Assembly (NCBI RefSeq): GCF_011751075.1 | Contig: NZ_JAALLN010000001.1 | Coordinates: 781,113-845,112 of the forward strand | Length of the DNA: 64,000 nt | Direction of reading: 5' to 3' | Source: Flavobacterium poyangense | GTDB taxonomy: Bacteria > Bacteroidota > Bacteroidia > Flavobacteriales > Flavobacteriaceae | Shown: positions 37,652-44,993 of the stretch, one piece after another | How the letters are laid out: each line of letters begins with the position of its first letter | Numbering within the stretch: position 1 is the first letter of the stretch | Program-made: the position numbers and the translations under genes | The notes under the pieces: model-generated | The model's database searches: none | Told to the model about the DNA's origin: nothing | What the model saw: the letters and a program-made list of their open reading frames with translations, nothing else

Positions 37652-38935
37652 TTACGTTAGTGGTTCACAGTACTCTTTATTTACTACTTTATCTCTTAGG
37701 ACAGCTTTGTTGTTAAAGTTTCGTGTAATATTCCTTACGATTTCACTATAGTTATCGTCATTTTCTCTTTTATGATAGAATGGTTTTATTGAGACACAAT
37801 GTTTATGCTCAAAGAGGGTACTTAGAAGCGTTCTATCTGAATTCCCGCAGGAATGCCCAAAAATAAATATTTGGTAATCATCACTATTTAAAAATTCTAA
37901 CAGTTTTTTATAATTATCCGTTTCCAAATATTTAATTGATTTTATATTTTCAAGGTAAATATTGTCATTTAGATTTTCAATTGATTTGTAATCTTCATCC
38001 AGTTCATCCCCAAATCCAAAAATAACATTGTTATTATCTTTCTGGTCTGTAGTTCCATGAATGTGAATTACACTTCTTTCAAGATTTTTGTTATTTATAA
38101 TATTCCTTGAAAGGTCAAGCCATGCAAGATTAGAATACAGTCCTTCAGTAAATGTATAGTTGAAATTCAAAAATAAAATCTCAGATGGTTGCAAATCATA
38201 GTAATTAGAAGCCGAATCGGAAAGCAATCTTTTTCTTATTTCATTTGGAGATTTGTTTTTCTCCATTGATTTAGAAACTAGTGCATCCCTCTTCTCCTTT
38301 GTATGCCATATTTTATAATCCAAAGAATTCATGCTTTTATCAAGCACATCCTTAATTTCCTGATACTCAAGTTCAACTTTTTTATTAATCGATTCTTCGC
38401 TAAAATCTTTGAACTTAAAATTAGAATAAACTTTATGAACGATTGCTTCTTTTAGATTGCTATCCCTAGTATTCTTACCAAAGTCATTTTTGAAATTGCT
38501 TTCTATTTTTTCCAAATATTTTTCTAATAGTCTTTGTATTTCAGTAAAGTCAGAATTTAGTTGAGAAATTTTATATTCACATTTTTTATCTTTAAATGAT
38601 TCTTTTAAAAGTAAGTAATACTCATTTTCAATGTCAACCCAATTTTGAGTTTGCTTTTTTTTATTTATTTTTTCAAGAAATTTATTTTTAAAAGTCAGTG
38701 TACCTCCTCTCGATTCTATTATGTCATATAATTCCTCAAATTTAGTGATTGAGATAAAGAATGCGTTTAGAGGCTTTTGAGTAATTTTAAGTTCTGAATT
38801 TTCAAATGAACTTCCAGCGCTTTTCTTAATATCTGATATTATGTTGAGCCAATAATCGTTGATGAAATCACTATAGCTTGTTTTCATGCCATGAGCTAAA
38901 TCAAAGCCATTCCCAATAAGTATTATTCGATTCAT
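37652..38935 (-). CDS. AbiH family phage-defence protein
   Basis: A 427-residue protein with the AbiH layout: NRIILIGNGFDLAHGMKTSYSDF at the start, LFLNFNYTFTEGLY and IHIHGTTD in the middle, and FIFGHSCGNSDRTLLSTLF near the end. AbiH was first found as an abortive-infection gene in Lactococcus; the biochemical activity is not established. The middle is a Lys/Glu-rich helical stretch. It stands alone on the minus strand, between a PP2C-like gene and the arsenic operon. Confidence 0.88.
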   Translation of the reverse strand: MNRIILIGNGFDLAHGMKTSYSDFINDYWLNIISDIKKSAGSSFENSELKITQKPLNAFFISITKFEELYDIIESRGGTLTFKNKFLEKINKKKQTQNWVDIENEYYLLLKESFKDKKCEYKISQLNSDFTEIQRLLEKYLEKIESNFKNDFGKNTRDSNLKEAIVHKVYSNFKFKDFSEESINKKVELEYQEIKDVLDKSMNSLDYKIWHTKEKRDALVSKSMEKNKSPNEIRKRLLSDSASNYYDLQPSEILFLNFNYTFTEGLYSNLAWLDLSRNIINNKNLERSVIHIHGTTDQKDNNNVIFGFGDELDEDYKSIENLNDNIYLENIKSIKYLETDNYKKLLEFLNSDDYQIFIFGHSCGNSDRTLLSTLFEHKHCVSIKPFYHKRENDDNYSEIVRNITRNFNNKAVLRDKVVNKEYCEPLT

Positions 38936-39079
38936 TCTTTTCCTTTTTAATCAAATATATAGATTATTTTGTAGAGTAAGAAAATCCAGAGCAAAGGATC
39001 TGATTGACAAAAATCTACAATTATTGTTTAGCAAATTGGCTATTACTTTAATCACGAGTAATAAATTTTAATAGAAAAC

Positions 39080-39109
39080 TTGTTCTTTAAATTTATTATC
39101 GTAATATTG
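39080..39109 (+). promoter_or_regulatory. arsR promoter (TTG-N19-TAATATTG)
   Basis: TTG at 39080-39082 and TAATATTG at 39102-39109 are 19 bases apart, the optimal Flavobacterium spacing; the -7 differs from TAnnTTTG at one base. The -7 lies inside the ArsR palindrome, so repressor binding would block polymerase. Confidence 0.65.
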
Positions 39110-39114
39110 CGATA
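39097..39114. promoter_or_regulatory. Probable ArsR operator 1
   Basis: TATCGTAATATTGCGATA is an 18-base palindrome with one mismatched pair. The same core recurs before the next gene (39476-39491). It lies 13 bases before the arsR start. Confidence 0.72.
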
Positions 39115-39127
39115 TAATTTAGTTGAA

Positions 39128-39454
39128 ATGGGAGCAACCAAGACAGAACATTTTACGGATGCACAAAACCAAATAGCAAAAATTGCTAAAGCATTGGGAC
39201 ATCCTGCAAGAATTGCTATTATTGAGTATTTAATGAAAACTAATGAATGTATCTGCGGTGATATTGTTAATGAGCTTCCTCTGGCTCAGCCAACAGTTTC
39301 ACAACATCTAAAAGAACTTAAAAATGCCGGGATCATAAAGGGAAGCATTTCCGGAAATGCAATCTGCTATTGTATCGATGAGAAAACAATTGAAATCTTA
39401 AACTCCTATTTCTTAAAAATCATCCAAACCACTTCTAAATCAAAATGTTGTTAA
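39128..39454 (+). CDS. arsR: ArsR-family metalloregulator
   Basis: A 108-residue winged-helix repressor. The start at ATG 39128 follows the promoter by a short leader; a longer frame begins at 39080 but lies upstream of the promoter's transcription start. The helix-turn-helix is PLAQPTVSQHLKELKNAGI, and the metal-sensing motif ECICGDI keeps Cys41 and Cys43 of the classical ELCVCDLC, without the third Cys. Two more Cys end the protein (KSKCC). It likely releases DNA on binding arsenite. Downstream are DUF6428 and arsC. Confidence 0.9.
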   Translation: MGATKTEHFTDAQNQIAKIAKALGHPARIAIIEYLMKTNECICGDIVNELPLAQPTVSQHLKELKNAGIIKGSISGNAICYCIDEKTIEILNSYFLKIIQTTSKSKCC

Positions 39455-39466
39455 AACATTTTTTTT
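39442..39466 (+). terminator. Terminator overlapping the arsR stop
   Basis: AAAATGTT (39442-39449) and AACATTTT (39455-39462) pair around a 5-base loop that includes part of the TAA stop, followed by a T run. It would cut some transcripts between arsR and the next gene. Confidence 0.6.
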
Positions 39467-39475
39467 GAGTATTTA

Positions 39476-39491
39476 TATCGCAATATTGCAT
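39476..39491. promoter_or_regulatory. Probable ArsR operator 2
   Basis: TATCGCAATATTGCAT carries the perfect 10-base palindrome GCAATATTGC and matches operator 1. It lies 22 bases before the DUF6428 gene. Confidence 0.7.
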
Positions 39492-39512
39492 TAAACAAAT
39501 AAACTAAACGCT

Positions 39513-39986
39513 ATGAAATTATCGGAAATAAAACAAATTTTGCCAACATTAGAAAATGTTGAATTTCAACTAGAAAATGGGGCTTTTGTGCCGGAACATT
39601 TTCATGTTACCGAAGTTGGAATAATAACCAAGCATTTTATTGATTGCGGAGGAGTAATTAGAGATGAAAAAGTTGTAAACTTTCAACTTTGGAATGCTAA
39701 TGATTTTGAACATCGCCTGAAACCAACCAAATTATTACATATCATCAAACTCTCTGAAGAGAAATTAAAAATCGAAGATTTAGTGATTGAGGTAGAATAT
39801 CAAAATGAAACAATCGGAAAATACGATTTGGAATTTAATGGTAAAAATTTTGTTCTTCATAATAAAACAACTGCATGTTTGGCGCAGGACTCTTGTGGGA
39901 TTCCAACTGAGAAACAAAAAATTAATCTTGTTGAATTAACTAGTGATTCCTCTTCTAGCTGTGCCCCAAATTCAGGATGTTGTTAA
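39513..39986 (+). CDS. DUF6428 arsenic-operon protein
   Basis: A 157-residue soluble protein of a family usually next to arsR and arsC in Bacteroidota. It is strand-rich with HFHVTEVGIITKHFIDCGG near the start. The end is Cys-rich (CLAQDSCG and SCAPNSGCC), suggesting arsenic or metal binding. The activity is unknown. It is preceded by its own ArsR-type operator. Confidence 0.82.
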   Translation: MKLSEIKQILPTLENVEFQLENGAFVPEHFHVTEVGIITKHFIDCGGVIRDEKVVNFQLWNANDFEHRLKPTKLLHIIKLSEEKLKIEDLVIEVEYQNETIGKYDLEFNGKNFVLHNKTTACLAQDSCGIPTEKQKINLVELTSDSSSSCAPNSGCC

Positions 39987-40116
39987 AGCAAAAGAAAGAA
40001 TCATAAAACACAAAAAAACAATTATCATAACAACCTCTGTTATTTTGTTACAGTTAATTTTTGGCTATGAACCAAAATTCTGCATTATAAATATTACTTG
40101 GTTATTCGTTTAAGAT

Positions 40117-40539
40117 ATGAAAAAGAAAATATTAATACTTTGCACGGGTAACAGTTGCAGGAGTCAAATTGCAGAAGGTTACTTGAGATATTTTACAGAT
40201 AACAAAGCCGACGTTTACAGTGCAGGAGTAGAAACTCATGGTGTCAATCCAAAAGCTATTTCGATAATGCAGGAGGATAGTATAGACATTTCAAATCACA
40301 CATCCAATAACATTGATGAATATAAGAATATTGATTTTGAATATGTAATAACAGTCTGTGACAATGCCAAAGAGCGATGTCCTTTTTTTCCGACAAAGGC
40401 ACTTAAGTTTCATCACAATTTTCCCGACCCTGCAAAAGCAACAGGAACAGAACTTGAAATAAACGAACAATTTAGGAATGTAAGACAGTTAATAAAGGAT
40501 TATTGCAGAAAATTTGTTACAGAAAATTTAATTAAATAA
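40117..40539 (+). CDS. arsC: Arsenate reductase, thioredoxin-coupled ArsC
   Basis: A 140-residue enzyme of the low-molecular-weight phosphatase fold that reduces arsenate to arsenite with thioredoxin. The phosphate loop is C9-TGNSC-R15. The two relay cysteines, Cys81 and Cys88 (VCDNAKERCP), match Cys82 and Cys89 of the Staphylococcus enzyme. The catalytic acid is Asp104 (FPDPAK). It is the last gene of the arsenic operon here; the usual efflux gene acr3 or arsB does not follow. Confidence 0.93.
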   Translation: MKKKILILCTGNSCRSQIAEGYLRYFTDNKADVYSAGVETHGVNPKAISIMQEDSIDISNHTSNNIDEYKNIDFEYVITVCDNAKERCPFFPTKALKFHHNFPDPAKATGTELEINEQFRNVRQLIKDYCRKFVTENLIK

Positions 40540-40720
40540 TCCGTTTCTATAAATTTTAAATTCAAATCAAGGCATTAAACTGAATCGTTCGTAAGTGTTA
40601 AAACATTTACTATTCGTTTTGATTTAATGCTTTTTTGATTTTTATCCGATCGTGCAGGTTTACAATCCGTCTTCACAATGTCTGTAAATTTCAACTTATT
40701 ATTGTGTTCAATCTTTATGG

Positions 40721-40741
40721 GCATGGATTGCAAATCCATGC
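40721..40741. repeat. GCATGGATTGCAAATCCATGC palindrome region
   Basis: Nine-base arms around a GCA loop, followed by AATCGGG. It is related to the palindrome at 37569-37588. It lies in the 226-base gap after arsC. Confidence 0.6.
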
Positions 40742-40765
40742 AATCGGGTTTAGACACTACTTTAT

Positions 40766-41209
40766 CTATCCTTTTTTCGTAGCCGGTCCACAATATAACA
40801 TAAATTTTCGCGACAAATTTCTAATCCAGTATTTTTTGCTTCCAACATTTTTGTTAAATAATTCTTCATTAACTATTTTGATTTCAAATAAATAATATTT
40901 TTGTTCAGATATTTTTAAGTCCCAAATTTTATCGGGGTTAAAAACACCATCTTGGGGATAATCATGACAAATGTCCATGGCATAAATTCTTTTCCCAAAC
41001 CTTTTGATATCAACATCGTTAATTACCTCAAATTCTGCGACAAAACCTATCCGTTTAGAATTTGTTGTATCACTACATAGTATTTTATTAAAGTCCGATT
41101 TTATTGCCCTTACTTTGATTTCATAATCTTCAAGAATAAAAGGCTTATCCTGAGCATAATTTATATAGGAAAATAAAGAAAGAATCAGCACTAAAAAAAT
41201 ATTTTTCAT
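40766..41209 (-). CDS. Exported small protein, unknown
   Basis: A 147-residue protein with a signal peptide (MKNIFLVLILSLFSYINYAQ) when started at ATG 41207-41209; an upstream Met would add 15 residues before it. The mature part (PFILEDYEIKVRAIKSDFNKI, RFGKRIYAMDICHDYPQDG) shows mixed strands and a few Cys. I do not recognise a family. It is third in line after the JAMM lipoprotein and the DUF6705-like lipoprotein on the same strand, 117 bases after the latter, so it may belong to that module. Confidence 0.62.
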   Translation of the reverse strand: MKNIFLVLILSLFSYINYAQDKPFILEDYEIKVRAIKSDFNKILCSDTTNSKRIGFVAEFEVINDVDIKRFGKRIYAMDICHDYPQDGVFNPDKIWDLKISEQKYYLFEIKIVNEELFNKNVGSKKYWIRNLSRKFMLYCGPATKKG

Positions 41210-41326
41210 AATTGTGGTTACTATTAAGTTTATAAAGGTGAATATTCTTTTCATCTGTTATACCATATTAAGTGATACCTAAAAACAACTGCTTCAAAAT
41301 TAAATTCTGAAGCAGTTTATTTCTTT

Positions 41327-41923
41327 TTATTGTTTTACCATAATATATTCACCAGCCCTAATAACTCCATCCTTCGGCATTGGATCGCCTTTTTTAACGG
41401 CAATATATCTATACCAAATTTTTACAATAATTGCATCTTTACCGCCTACTGTTGTTTTTCTAATATCAATTTCTCCTCCGTTAGGAGATGTCGCATCTGA
41501 AAAACCAAGTCTTAATCTTTTTTCATCAGGTCTACAATCTTTACAACCCAATTTTGCACCTGTTAAAACTCTTGATCCTCTTATATTATTTAAATTGCTT
41601 GTGGAAGTTAATTGGTTTAAGGTATTTACTTTTTCAACTCCATTTTCCATTAACTGATATTCTCCTACGATCAAGTCCTCATAATAAGCACCATTCATAG
41701 AAGTCATAACATTTTTTTGCAATTTTATTTTAAATAACGTCGTGCCACTGGTATAAACGTAAGTACCATCATACCCATTTAAGATATTTTTGGTATCTTT
41801 ATAATAAGCACCACTCGTACCAAGAAACCCTTCTTTTGGTGTTGATATGTCAATTATTGGACTTTGTGCTACACAGCTGTTTAAAAGAATAAAAAATACA
41901 GCGAAATTAATATAGTTTTTCAT
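41327..41923 (-). CDS. DUF6705-like lipoprotein, candidate immunity partner 2
   Basis: A 198-residue lipoprotein (FFILLNSCVAQ, Cys17). The body has EDLIVGEYQLMENGVEKVNTL and GAKLGCKDCRPDEKRLRLGF, which fits my memory of the DUF6705 family of Flavobacteria; function unknown. It starts 13 bases after the stop of the JAMM lipoprotein on the same strand. That copies the arrangement at 34449-34899, so it may serve as partner or immunity protein to it. Confidence 0.68.
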   Translation of the reverse strand: MKNYINFAVFFILLNSCVAQSPIIDISTPKEGFLGTSGAYYKDTKNILNGYDGTYVYTSGTTLFKIKLQKNVMTSMNGAYYEDLIVGEYQLMENGVEKVNTLNQLTSTSNLNNIRGSRVLTGAKLGCKDCRPDEKRLRLGFSDATSPNGGEIDIRKTTVGGKDAIIVKIWYRYIAVKKGDPMPKDGVIRAGEYIMVKQ

Positions 41924-41936
41924 CGTTATTTGTTAT

Positions 41937-43379
41937 TTAAGTACAAGGTACTGTAGTTTTTGTTTGTGTTGTTTTGTCAATTTCTATTTTTTCCCATTTA
42001 TTTATTGATTCATCAACTTCGTAAAGGGCAATCCCAAAAGAAGCAAATTGTTGAAGGAAAGTCTTCTCTAAATCTGAGCTATTCTCATATTCTCGCCCTT
42101 GTTCAATATGAATTATATCAAGCTTTGTTTTTTCGCCCAGACCGCTAAGTTTTTGATCATTCCAGACTGCGTTTACTTTAGCGTTTAAGGCGTTGATGTC
42201 ATTTACTTTTATAGCGTAAGTGTGTACTTTGTCATTATCATCTTTAACCACTATCATTGTGAAAACATCTGCTTTTATCTCAGGGTTTGCTTCATTATAA
42301 GATTGACTTAGTAATCTTACATCCTGAAAAGAAAACATTGCATAACCATCTTCCGGATGTGAATGTGCAGTACCAATAATATTGCCGCCGTAATTCAAAT
42401 TAACTGAAAATTTGTCTTCCGACGATTTCTGAGTGAATTCGAGTCTATAAGTCTCATCGTAATTCATTTTTCTTTCTACTTCTACACCGTGCTCGACCTC
42501 ATTAACAGAAGCCATCACTTTTCCTTTTAACCAAGCAATAGAGAGCATCATATTCCCAGTCTTTTTAGTGTCTAAAAGGACTTTTAACTTTTCACAAGGA
42601 TTTGTAGCAGTAGGTGGAGGTGTTCCGCCATTGCTGCTACCACCACCCGGATTTGTATAACCGCCCGGAGTCGTACCGCCACCCGTCGGTGTTGGTATAG
42701 TAGGACGCGGATTATAGATCACCGGAGTTCCTGTACTTGGCCCCGTTATAATAACTGGTCTTAACGGAATTGCGGGGCCATCGCCATTTCCTAAACCACC
42801 ACACCCGCCATCGCCAAAATCAGCGTAAACACATGGAGGATCAGGCGGAGCTTTACCTGTCTTATTCCTATCAATCGAAAATTCCGCAAAACCATTCTCT
42901 ACTAACTGATTGTTTAAAAATTTAGCGGCTCTCACAGGACCCGTTTTTAAATCCCAAACCGTCATATAACCCGTAAAATCTCCTCCGTCTACAACTTGAC
43001 TCTCCGGTTTTACATTTTTATTGGAATAGGCTTCAAATACAAGAGCTTTAAACTTGTTATCATCTAATTTATAAATATACAATTTTTGTTCCCAAAATTC
43101 TCGCTCATCTTTTTTGAGTTCCAAAACTGGTACAATAATAGTGGGTGTACCATCTTCTGATTTTGTAAAGCTTGCTTCTGCCCAATCGTAATTTAAGTTT
43201 TGGACTAATTCATAATTTTTACCATCAGATTCATACTCCTTAAACCATTTTTTAGCTGATAAGATCGTTTTAGTTTGATGTGCAGATTCATCCATTGCCA
43301 ACTTTTCGGTTTCGCAATTGACCGTGAGCATTGCAATACTAAAAATAAAAACAGCTTTAATCGCATTTTTAATTTTCAT
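41937..43379 (-). CDS. Modular lipoprotein with JAMM metalloprotease C-terminal domain
   Basis: A 480-residue lipoprotein (LTVNC, Cys22). Residues 1-232 align without a gap to the lipoprotein at 34899, with about 83% identity by eye count, including the PPDPPC and GGCGGLGNGDGP linker. The rest is unrelated: a JAMM/MPN+ domain with AHSHPEDGYAMFSFQD, giving His339, His341, Ser350 and Asp353 of the HxHPx7SxxD motif, and a preceding Glu in NEVEHG. JAMM enzymes are zinc peptidases, often acting on ubiquitin-like tails or other isopeptide links; the target here is unknown. It has a Gly-rich linker, no T9SS domain, and an adjacent downstream lipoprotein. Confidence 0.8.
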   Translation of the reverse strand: MKIKNAIKAVFIFSIAMLTVNCETEKLAMDESAHQTKTILSAKKWFKEYESDGKNYELVQNLNYDWAEASFTKSEDGTPTIIVPVLELKKDEREFWEQKLYIYKLDDNKFKALVFEAYSNKNVKPESQVVDGGDFTGYMTVWDLKTGPVRAAKFLNNQLVENGFAEFSIDRNKTGKAPPDPPCVYADFGDGGCGGLGNGDGPAIPLRPVIITGPSTGTPVIYNPRPTIPTPTGGGTTPGGYTNPGGGSSNGGTPPPTATNPCEKLKVLLDTKKTGNMMLSIAWLKGKVMASVNEVEHGVEVERKMNYDETYRLEFTQKSSEDKFSVNLNYGGNIIGTAHSHPEDGYAMFSFQDVRLLSQSYNEANPEIKADVFTMIVVKDDNDKVHTYAIKVNDINALNAKVNAVWNDQKLSGLGEKTKLDIIHIEQGREYENSSDLEKTFLQQFASFGIALYEVDESINKWEKIEIDKTTQTKTTVPCT

Positions 43380-43704
43380 TCTTGTGCTTTTTTACCATTT
43401 CATTTCGCTTTTTGCAGGGCTGAATTGGATTTGGTTAGTTCCCGTTTTTAATTCAAAATCATCCGTAAATTATTTTACTAATGTAATTATTCAACAAATT
43501 CTTTTATTTTAAATAATTACTCATTACTACTTGCTTTTTTTCAAGCTTGTAGTATTAAGTACTATTTTCTGCAACGGACGGGGCACTACATTACAGTTTT
43601 TTCTTAAAAAATGACGAAAATATATATTTTATCCTACGAAAACAATTGTAAGAAGATTTTTATTTAAAAATAGTAGACTTTGTATATAAATAACAATTTC
43701 AATT
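43380..43704. other. Leader of the JAMM lipoprotein and AT-rich gap
   Basis: About 200 bases next to the gene resemble the leader of the first modular lipoprotein. The remainder up to the next gene is AT-rich. I see no other element. Confidence 0.5.
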
Positions 43705-43902
43705 ATGAACTTCATTAAAAAGCTATTAGAAAATCAAACAGAAAAACAAAGGGTAGGTAGAAGCTCTTTGTATGGGTATAGAAAGGCTATTGCAGATGAG
43801 TGTAGAATATGGTGTAACCGCACTGTTCCAAATCTATCAAGATCCGGAATTGAAAACATACAAGCTTATTGCTTGAGCTGTGGCCATTATTGGCACAATT
43901 AA
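43705..43902 (+). CDS. Small Cys-rich protein, 65 residues
   Basis: A basic protein with four Cys and a His-rich end: DECRIWCNRT and YCLSCGHYWH. The spacing could bind one zinc. It is not similar to anything I recognise. It has an ATG start and a Lys-rich amphipathic N-terminus (MNFIKKLLENQTEKQR). It is probably real, but its shortness leaves doubt. A hairpin follows at 43954. Confidence 0.5.
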   Translation: MNFIKKLLENQTEKQRVGRSSLYGYRKAIADECRIWCNRTVPNLSRSGIENIQAYCLSCGHYWHN

Positions 43903-43953
43903 AATACCAATAAAATCAATACCTGAGTTTACTTTCTCCACAGGCGTGGAAAC

Positions 43954-43988
43954 AAAAAAAGCTGCCCAAATACGAGCAGCATTTTTTT
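43954..43988. terminator. Bidirectional terminator
   Basis: GCTGC (43961-43965) and GCAGC (43976-43980) with flanking A and T runs and an A-A mismatch at the base. It lies between the small Cys-rich gene and the next lipoprotein, which converge. Confidence 0.65.
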
Positions 43989-44039
43989 AGTTTTATAAGG
44001 CATTATCTTTTTTTAGGTAAAATCCGGGAAATTGAGTAA

Positions 44040-44546
44040 TTATACGCGTTTGTATTTGAAAGTAAATTGCCCATCATATCCGTCAGAAAATGAGACTACC
44101 CAAAGGCCGTCTTTGTCTATTTCTAGTGGAAAAATATAAACATATGGGATTGCAATTACTTGACTGCTGTCTGTGCTTCCGCCATAAAGCGTAAAGCTGA
44201 TGCCTATTTTGCCTTCTGCTATTTGATAAGTAGCATTATTAACAGCAGTTAAATAAGTGGTATTAAAAGATACTTTGTCACTACTGGTAAAGTTAAAAAA
44301 GTCTTTAGATGCGCTGTAAGATTTGACAGCTCCCGTTTTTGTATTAACTCTTTCAGAGCTTACATTTACCCATTTCCCAATCATATCAACGGATGGCTTT
44401 GTGGTGGTGGTAGTGGTGGTTGGATCGGCAGGCTTTGCTTTAACTACAATAGCCTCTTCTTCTTTTGGTGGTATTTCTGAATCACTTGAACAACCAGCCA
44501 AAGTAATTACACTAAATAGTGTCATAAGTAAAATTGTTTTCTTCAT
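44040..44546 (-). CDS. Lipoprotein of unknown function, lipocalin-like
   Basis: A 168-residue lipoprotein (LAGC, Cys19). After the Cys comes a low-complexity stretch with seven consecutive Thr (DNA GTGGTGGTAGTGGTGGT on the plus strand), then a strand-rich domain with IGKWVNVSSERVN and GQFTFKYKRV, as in small lipocalin-like DUF5004-type proteins. The role is unknown. It is single, with its start 301 bases from the tRNA. Confidence 0.68.
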   Translation of the reverse strand: MKKTILLMTLFSVITLAGCSSDSEIPPKEEEAIVVKAKPADPTTTTTTTKPSVDMIGKWVNVSSERVNTKTGAVKSYSASKDFFNFTSSDKVSFNTTYLTAVNNATYQIAEGKIGISFTLYGGSTDSSQVIAIPYVYIFPLEIDKDGLWVVSFSDGYDGQFTFKYKRV

Positions 44547-44847
44547 GGTAAAAAATTAAATAGTTATACAAAAATTTCATAGTTATTACCACTAAAACAA
44601 TTGAAATTCAATTCTCCCTACTTTTATAAATCAATTTTATTTTATAACGAGCAAAATAGTTGTTAAAAGGATGAATGCAGTATAAGACATACTCTACGCC
44701 ATCAACCCAAATCTAAGCTTTTCCTAAAAAAGTTTCTGCTTATTTGTTTCAAAGACGGGCTTAATTTTTGATTTGCTGTTTTTAAAAAAAGGCGACTAGC
44801 TTATGGTAAATACCATAGACTAATCGCCTTTTTAATATTCTAGTTTG
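44547..44847. other. Gap with tRNA terminator, otherwise empty
   Basis: AT-rich sequence with nothing recognisable before the tRNA terminator at 44784-44833. Confidence 0.5.
44784..44833 (-). terminator. Terminator of the tRNA-Arg transcript
   Basis: A long hairpin: AAAAAGGCGA pairs TCGCCTTTTT, with an inner pair TTATGGTA/TACCATA(G). It starts 15 bases after the tRNA 3' end on the minus strand. Confidence 0.75.
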
Positions 44848-44921
44848 TGACCGCGGAGGGGTTCGAACCCCCAACCCTCAGAGCCGAAATCTGATATTCT
44901 ATCCAGTTGAACTACGCGGTC
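44848..44921 (-). tRNA. tRNA-Arg (anticodon UCG)
   Basis: On the minus strand the acceptor arms GACCGCG and CGCGGTC pair fully. The D arm is GTTC/GAAT with one G-T pair, the anticodon arm is TCAGA-TTTCGGC-TCTGA with anticodon TCG (reads CGA), and the T arm is GGGGG-TTCGAAC-CCCTC with one G-T pair. Discriminator base A; CCA is not encoded. It lies at the right edge of the accessory region. Confidence 0.95.
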
Positions 44922-44932
44922 GGTATTATTTT

Positions 44933-44978
44933 AGATTGTTGATTTTAGAGTTTAGATTGAATCTAAAATCAACAATCT
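44933..44978. repeat. AGATTGTTGATTTTAGA inverted repeat
   Basis: Perfect 17-bp arms at 44933-44949 and 44962-44978, and a second set of TTTAGAGTTTAGATT words. It lies between the tRNA and the end of the YqeY-like gene. Confidence 0.7.
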
Positions 44979-44993
44979 GAACTCTAAAATTAT

